Source: Clonostachys chloroleuca
Taxonomy: Eukaryota; Ascomycota; Sordariomycetes; Hypocreales; Bionectriaceae
Length of the DNA stretch: 64,000 bases
Direction of reading: 5' to 3'
Assembly: GCA_037952775.1 (NCBI GenBank)
Contig: JBANAY010000004.1
Span: 4,588,001 to 4,652,000, forward strand
The translations under genes were made by a program, and so were the position numbers. Under the pieces are notes generated by a model that was not told where the DNA came from, ran no database searches, and saw only the letters and a list, made by a program, of their open reading frames with translations. Of this stretch, positions 57,767 through 64,000 are shown in pieces. Every line of letters begins with the position of its first letter. The first letter of the stretch is position 1.

Positions 57767-60700
57767 ATGTTGAGGCATGCTGCAATCCGCAATATGGAAG
57801 CTTGGGCGAAGGCAGCGTTTGCTGCTTCCTCTTGCGAGACCCTTTCAAAATCAAGTGCGCAGAGGAACAGTCCGGGTCTCCTATGATGAATTCCTCTTTC
57901 TAATGAACTGAGTCTAGGTACGCACCTATAGCGCATCCGCGTCGCCCGCGAAGCGCAGCGCCGACCAAGAGAAGATCACAACGAGAAACCCCGAATCTTG
58001 GCCCTTGGCATCCTCCACGACCTCCGAAGGAAAGCTTATAGCCTTGAGGCCAGAAGGAAGCTCCTCCAAAAATAGGAACACTCTTCAACACTCTCGAGAA
58101 AAGGCAGACAATTGTCTGGGAGAAGTGCTAGATAAGAATGCAAATCCTCAATCTCCGGGCTCGATTGCGGACTCTGGCAGGGATGCCTTCGCCGCGAAGT
58201 TTGCTGGTGCCCGCAGTGAGAAAAGCATCGGGGACGCGATCCAACCCGAACACATAGAAGACGACCGTACGGATACGATTATGAGGAAATCTCCATTTTT
58301 GAGTGACGATATACATACTGAGAACGCCGAAACCTCGACCTGGTTAGAATCAACATTACATCAGCGCCGTCGAGAGCTCAAGAGCAAGCTATCTAAATCG
58401 TGGGCCAATCGTGGACCGGAGATTCTGTGGCACAAAGTATTACACCCGAGCAAGGACCAGTCAATGTGGTGGGAGCGGGTGGCATCTCTCAGATCATTTC
58501 GGCTACAGGTTGTTCTGCTTCAGATGTCTATCCGCCGCACCATCCTCACAAGCCGTCAAGACAAGCGTCACATTCTGAAGCTTTTGCCACAGGGGCATGA
58601 AAGGAGGAAAATCATTGAAATCCTGAGCGGTAATGGTTTAAGGCGCCACGAGATCAGCGCAATGGTGCATATCATTGAAGGCCGAACCGATTACGAGTCG
58701 TGCAAACGATTTCTCAAATACACTGGCCATAAACCTATCTTTCTCCTTCGGTACCTCCTCCGACCTAACGCCGATTTAAACAACGTCTCTGTTCTTCACA
58801 AATTGATTCAGTATGTTTCTGACACTTACCATGGACGGAGAGATGGGGAACTTTCTGGCCTCAGGGAGCGCTCGAAGAATCCCATGTTGAACATGGACCC
58901 GACCCTTTTCAGCTCAACCTTGGCCATGCTGATCCAAAGGTGCCTGGAGGTAGAATCCCGGCTCTGCCTCCATGTGGCCGATGTTGCCATTCAATATATT
59001 CTAAACCTTCGCTCGTGGGACCAACATCCAGAGAAAACATTCTCTGATCAGTGCGTAGTCTTCAATAAGACGTTGGCCGCACTGAGCCCACGCAAGGCAA
59101 TTCACCAAGCAAAGGCTTACCGATCGTTTCCACACATTTGGGAAGCGCAGAGGAAGCTTTTAACAATGTCTGCGACCTTCGAAAGACCTCTGCTCCTGAA
59201 CCGTCGTAGCTTTTTCGCCGTGCAGACGGTGTTAGCTGGACAGCAGAAGAATCACGTTGAGAGCCATAGCTCAAGTCTCCATGCCCAGTCTTGGCCTCCT
59301 TATCTAACGCCTAGCGACGGAATGGATGAGACGACCGAGCCTGAACTGAATTGGAGTCGGTCCGTGCAAGCTAATGCTTTGGCTCAAGAGGCAGGATTTG
59401 ACAGCATCGAGCTTGAAGAGTCCCTCAACATCCTTCAGGGAAGGGCTGCTGACGGAACCCCGACCATTCAACAACGGCTTTCAAGGTTCCCTGATGATGT
59501 GACCCCCTGGGTTGCCTCCATCAGAGCGACACGAGATGCACAGGAGGCCTGGGGCAGATTCCTGACCCCCCCAAAGAGATGGCAGAGACCTGGCCTGAAA
59601 GAATATGCGGCAATGTTCGCAAAATTACTACAACCCGATGTACGGCCTGGCACAAACCTATATCCGGGAGACAAGGCTGTCAACTTTCCTGTCAAGCAGT
59701 TGAACCTGTCAGAATTTGGCAGAGCTCGGCTAAAACCGCCCACTGTGTCGGTTTTGTATGAGAGGATGCTCAGGGGAGGCATTCGTCCCAGAAAAGGGTG
59801 CTTGAATGTTCTCGTCTGGCACGCAGAGGACCTTGAGACGGCTCATTCTTATCTGCGAGACAGTGAACTTGATTACTCGATTCTGGCTGATACCTCAATT
59901 GGGGACGATCTGGACCCAATCAGAATACGAAAGATTCATATGCCTCTCTTTTCTGCCTACATAAACGTCCTATGCCGCGAGCATCCGAACAAAAACGCAC
60001 TGGAGAGAGCCATCTTCTTGTCTATGAAACGTTTCGAAGTGGACCATGCCAACAGATGGTGGGCACCACGGGTCTGGGGCATGATTATGAAAGCTATCAC
60101 TGAACCGTATCAGCGGAAAAAGCGGCCTCTCCACGAACAGCTCACTTTGTATAATCAGATACTTGGCTTCGTCGAGGCAAGAACCTTTCTGCCACTGTCT
60201 TCTTATCTACAGTTTTGCAAATCTTTGCGCAAAATGGTCGCAGGAGAACTGGGCCGTATTATGTCCGACCTGGAGGGCGGTCGGCAGTCTATACTGGCTA
60301 CCTTGTATGATTCACAAACTCACCATTACGGCTCATCACCCTCTCAAGATTTCGAGGGGGTACGGAGTGATCGACGTGCTAGAGAACAGAAGGATCTCCA
60401 TGCTATCAGTGTGAGTGTTAAGCGGATGAAACAGCACTTCAACTACATGGTTCATCGAGAAGACGAGGGCCGCGAGATTCTCCGGATACATCGCATTGAT
60501 CCCCTGGATCAGATCCTAGCCCGCAGAGACCCGGTAAGAGCAGAGGACGCACACGAGCTTCTCCGGACCCTGGCATTCGTTGGCGAGTTTGACGAGATGG
60601 TGAATGTACTCACCCGCCTAGCTCGGGAGTGGTCAGATCCCGACCTCTGCAAAGCGCTGGACGAATGCGAGACGATCCCACCGATGGCGGACTTCACCCA

Positions 60701-61040
60701 GGCGCTGTGCGTCTTCCGGCTGCTGGCCGAGCCGATGCTTGAGACTAAGCGAGTGGACCGGCTGCGCCAAACAATCGAAGAGGCTCACGCTGGCTGGGTC
60801 TGGCCTGATGACGAGGCTGTCCGCTGGTATCGAGACACGCAGGATGGCCAGGGTACGAAGGAGCTTGCTCACGTCCTTGAATGGGTGCGTTATAGGCAAC
60901 GGCAACCAGGGCTTGAGGCCGAATTCGACATGCAGCTGCAACCGCCAGGGACATTGGTGGAACCAAGAAAAGAAACGCCTTCCCAGACGCAGGCGTTTCC
61001 GGGCCTCGAGCCGCGGCCGGTGAATAGGTACGCTTTTTGA
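57767..61040 (+). CDS. Large hypothetical protein, probably mitochondrial, helical-repeat-like
   Basis: The main exon is 57918..61040 (1040 codons) without an in-frame ATG near its start. It opens at an acceptor (gtctag) with VRTYSASASPAKRSADQ, which looks like the end of a mitochondrial presequence. A matching first exon probably begins at ATG 57767 (MLRHAAIRNMEAWAKAAFAA), but no GT donor in the right phase joins the two, so the exact junction is unresolved and a base error is possible. The body is helical, rich in Leu/Arg, with repeat-sized blocks (LYNQILGFVEARTFLPLSSY; HELLRTLAFVGEFDEMVNVL) reminiscent of fungal PPR-type organellar RNA factors. That is inference; no named family is recognised. 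The C-terminus ends RPVNRYAF. Confidence 0.75.
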
Positions 61041-62598
61041 CCGACTTTATTTTCCTTTTTTCAAAACGATACACAAGGGGCGGAGGCGATTTGCATATAA
61101 CGACCAGTCATTTACAATGGAGGCGTCTGTACACTTTCTGCATCTCACGGTAAAGGTGCATTAGATAGATCACGGTTTTGTACATTATTTGATGTGGATC
61201 TGCACAGGAAATGTAAAGTAGAGGCAAGGGAAGGGCAGGGAATGGAAAGGAACCGATGCAGGTCTAACACTAGCATCCATGCATGTAATGCCGGCCAGGC
61301 GCTTAAGTAATATATCATTATTCATACCCAGGTTGCAATATGCACCACGCTCAGTGTAGTCGGCCGTGCCATCTGGATTGGGCAACGCCAAGTCGTATTC
61401 TGGATGGAGGTCTGCGACCCGTTTCATCTTGACGGGCGGTTAATCATCAGCTTTGGTGAGACTGGTTACGACGGGACAGGGCGACGCTAAAAGTCACCGG
61501 CGCTGAGCCGGATAGCTTGGCCGAGATAAAAATAGGGAGAGGTGCGTGAAAGGAAAAGCAAAGAAAGCCTGCAGAAGAAAGACGCGAGAAGGACGACAAG
61601 ATTATTGAGTTCGTGTTGCATGGCGCGCCCAGTCTGATGAGGCTGCTTATAGGCAGTGATAGGCTGTGGCACATGCAGTGGCTAGCGCACTTAGGCCAGG
61701 CCTGCGACGGCCAGTACCTGCAGGCGGTAGGAGGTGCGGGGGGCAAGTTCCGAGAGCTACAGTGGAGGTGTCGGCACGATTATGGCGGTGGCTTGGGGCA
61801 GCTACAGGGGCCGCCGGTCCAGTGTCAGTCCACTGTAGCGGGTAGCAGAGCGGGACCGCACTGATTGGCTGTTAGTGCCCGACGCTCCGGACCCTCAACG
61901 CACCGCTAAACGCCGGCTGCCAATTATATCCAGCCGCGCGGATCGTTCTCGCAGGTTGCGAAACGGCAATGGCTGCTGGCCGTGGCTTTGGGTCGCGTAA
62001 TTTCCTGCTTTCGCAGCTTTGTTTGGAGCTCGGCGCCTGCTGAAGCTGCCATGGCGTGCCTGGGGGGATACAAAGATGCAGCCTGCACGTCTGTGATGAA
62101 CTGATCGACTCCCCTCTCTGACTTGGTAGTCTTCACTCATAGTAAAACAAGGGCCGCGCCATACACGTTCGCTTTTTCCTTTGATTTTCCTCTTTTTTTC
62201 CTTATTTCGTTTTTTCCTTGCTTCACTCTCTATCTTTCGTTATTGTCCAGCGTTCTTCTGTTCCAGCAACATCACAATAATAGCCTAGATCACCACTCAC
62301 CATCCCCGCTCATTGTCCCTCCACGCTGGCGAAAGGACGGCATGTGCTAGAGAGTTCTGTTATTTCTGTGGGCTGATTGCATTGTCCGACTCCGGGGCTT
62401 TTACACCATTGTCTGCTTCTGTGTTCCTTTGAGAACAAGGGAACTAATACACAAACTCGGATTGTTCTCTCTTTCCTCACTGGGGGAATCTAAAGTCGGC
62501 ATCTTTTCTCAACTGCGACTTCAACACAGCAACTCTACTAACTTTCTTTTTCTTGGATCTCTCATTTTTATTTCGTCTCCATATTTCATTCACTCAAA
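61041..62598. other. Intergenic, 1.56 kb, with a CT-rich leader at its end
   Basis: No supported gene. Small frames such as 61185..61427 (-) lie in the 3' region of the preceding gene and have no motif. From about 62150 to 62598 the strand is pyrimidine-rich (runs of T and CT), a likely long leader for the mucin-like gene. Confidence 0.5.
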
Positions 62599-64000
62599 AT
62601 GCCTTCACGTTGGCGAAAATGCAGCAAGCCTCTCTACATGGTGGCTTGCCTTCTGTTGCTGTCCGTTGTTGTTCAGGCAGGCCCTCTCAAATGGACAGAC
62701 CGACCTTCTTTCTCACCGAAATCGACCGAGCGAGATACCAAGGCTCGCGAAAACAATATTGAAAAACGGATACCGAACTTTCTTAGGCAGCGCAAACCTC
62801 ATCTAGCTGCTCGTTATGGGGACACCATCACGGCTGTAACAACACCGGGCAGCGATGTTAGCCAGGCTATACCCACATCCTCAACCACGAGCTGTCCTCC
62901 TGACCAGCTCTGTTATATCTATCCGATCGAAGATACTACGACAGCTTCCGTGGAGACTAAGCTCCCGCCCGGCTCGACATTTGATACATCTCAGCCGGTC
63001 CAGACCACTGCGATCGAGTCTGATACGACTTATGCGCCGAGCAATACCTTACCGGCCACAAGCGCTATCCCATCAGAACCAAGCGCCACAAGTGTACTGA
63101 CGGAGTCGAGCTCCTCCACTCATATTACCACTTTTACGGGGGAGACATCGGTGTTCACCACCTTTTCAACATTGGCTCCCACGAGTACCGCGGTTGGAGG
63201 TGCGCCGAGTTCTTTAGAAAGCGTCTCTTCGCCGGGTTCTGTGACATCTGTGACATCTTCTAGCGAAGCTCCTATTGGAAGCTCAGTTTATTCCAGCCGT
63301 ATTCAGCCTACCGAAGAAACACTTTGGCCAACACCTAGTGCTAGCTCTTCTGCTCCCCTCCAGAGCTCTCCTGCATACACATCTACTTCTGCGTACGGGA
63401 GCTCCAGCACCAAGGTTGGACCGTCCAGCGCGGGAGGATCTTTTACAACTATTATTGCACCCTCGTCAGCTCCTGGGGTGCCAACTAGCGTCACTCCCAC
63501 ATCTGCACCACAAAGCTCGGCATCTTCAGTGACTAGCCTGACAAGGAGTTCCTCAAGTACCACAAGGAACACTGCTGCTCCGGAGCCATCCTTTGTCACT
63601 ATCTCTTTCCCCTCTGGAACTGAGAGTGCTATTGGAGGTACCTCCACCTCAGTTGTACAGACTTCTTCGAGCGCACAGGTCGAGAGCTCTACATCGCGTA
63701 CCTCAGCTTCCAGATCATCAACCGCTGCCATTACCCCCTCCTCAGCTCTTACTGGGCCTACCAGTAGAGCAAGCTCCAGCCTGGCCCAGCCAACTGACAA
63801 GACGCTCTCATCCAGCACGCTTGTGGCAACTTCTGCATCATCTTCGGTAATCGTAACGTCCAAGTCTTCTGCGTCGTCGAGTTTGGCTACTACAAGTGCC
63901 CCTGCCGTGACGACAAGCCAGGCGTCCCAGAGCTTCATCACCGCAACCCCGACAGGTACCTCGGCGGTCCCCAGCGGCACTTATGACAAGAACCTGGCCT
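62599..64000 (+). CDS. Ser/Thr-rich secreted or cell-surface mucin-like protein, 3' end outside the window
   Basis: The frame opened by the ATG at 62599 has no stop through position 64000 (467 codons seen). A basic start (MPSRWRKCSK) followed by PLYMVACLLLLSVVVQA is a signal peptide or signal anchor. A short basic region with a possible Kex2-type site (NIEKR) and one Cys pair (SCPPDQLC) follow. From about residue 115 onward the chain is almost entirely Ser, Thr, Ala, Pro and Val, heavily O-glycosylated by expectation, with no fixed repeat unit. The last visible residues (SGTYDKNLA) leave the low-complexity region, so a folded domain or anchor may lie beyond the window. Wall sensors, signalling mucins and adhesins share this layout; which applies cannot be told here. 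Confidence 0.8.
   Translation, partial: MPSRWRKCSKPLYMVACLLLLSVVVQAGPLKWTDRPSFSPKSTERDTKARENNIEKRIPNFLRQRKPHLAARYGDTITAVTTPGSDVSQAIPTSSTTSCPPDQLCYIYPIEDTTTASVETKLPPGSTFDTSQPVQTTAIESDTTYAPSNTLPATSAIPSEPSATSVLTESSSSTHITTFTGETSVFTTFSTLAPTSTAVGGAPSSLESVSSPGSVTSVTSSSEAPIGSSVYSSRIQPTEETLWPTPSASSSAPLQSSPAYTSTSAYGSSSTKVGPSSAGGSFTTIIAPSSAPGVPTSVTPTSAPQSSASSVTSLTRSSSSTTRNTAAPEPSFVTISFPSGTESAIGGTSTSVVQTSSSAQVESSTSRTSASRSSTAAITPSSALTGPTSRASSSLAQPTDKTLSSSTLVATSASSSVIVTSKSSASSSLATTSAPAVTTSQASQSFITATPTGTSAVPSGTYDKNLA

Overview
The window is nuclear DNA of a filamentous ascomycete (Pezizomycotina; the gene set looks like Sordariomycetes, perhaps Hypocreales, which is inference). The reasons are: many short introns of about 45-95 bases with GT...CTAAC/CTGAC...AG signals; an Argonaute; a Zn2Cys6 regulator; the fungus-specific sphingolipid enzyme Aur1; and fungal-type SAGA, Lgl/Sro7 and ferric reductase proteins. 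Most of it is ordinary euchromatic gene space with one gene about every 3 kb on either strand.

Layout. 1-6.5 kb: 3' part of a slicer-type Argonaute, then an Lgl/tomosyn (Sro7) exocytosis protein. 8.5-13.8 kb: a Zn2Cys6 transcription factor converging on GRC3 (rRNA-processing polynucleotide kinase). 14.0-17.2 kb: a small orphan ORF, then a relic coding sequence broken by four stops, three of them explained by C-to-T changes in CpA context (repeat-induced point mutation, RIP), and a decayed direct repeat. 17.2-22.3 kb: a TauD-type dioxygenase and a Mup1-like methionine permease, divergently arranged. 23.4-25.5 kb: an RNA polymerase I Rpa34-type subunit. 25.5-30.3 kb: a long stretch without a convincing gene. 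30.3-38.9 kb: AUR1, a CaM kinase, the 2-oxoglutarate dehydrogenase E2 (KGD2) and a mitochondrial GGQ release-factor-like protein. 39.5-49.1 kb: a Nab3-like RRM protein, a ferric-reductase-family protein, a secreted cupin and cytosolic serine hydroxymethyltransferase. 50.6-57.4 kb: Spt7 (SAGA), a VanZ-like membrane protein and prefoldin subunit 3. 57.8-64.0 kb: a large protein of unknown function, probably mitochondrial, and the start of a Ser/Thr-rich secreted or surface mucin that runs off the window.

The genes are mostly unlinked housekeeping functions. The only pair that suggests a shared role is the TauD-like enzyme with the methionine permease (both plausibly sulfur acquisition). I found no CRISPR, no intact transposon, no recognisable secondary-metabolite cluster and no clear new multi-gene system. 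The most striking pattern is that five conserved genes (SRO7, TauD-like, AUR1, NAB3, SPT7) each carry a single reading-frame break that one base would repair. Because AUR1 is essential in the fungi where it has been tested, consensus indel errors are the likeliest cause. The decayed segment at 14.4-16.4 kb is the best biological oddity.
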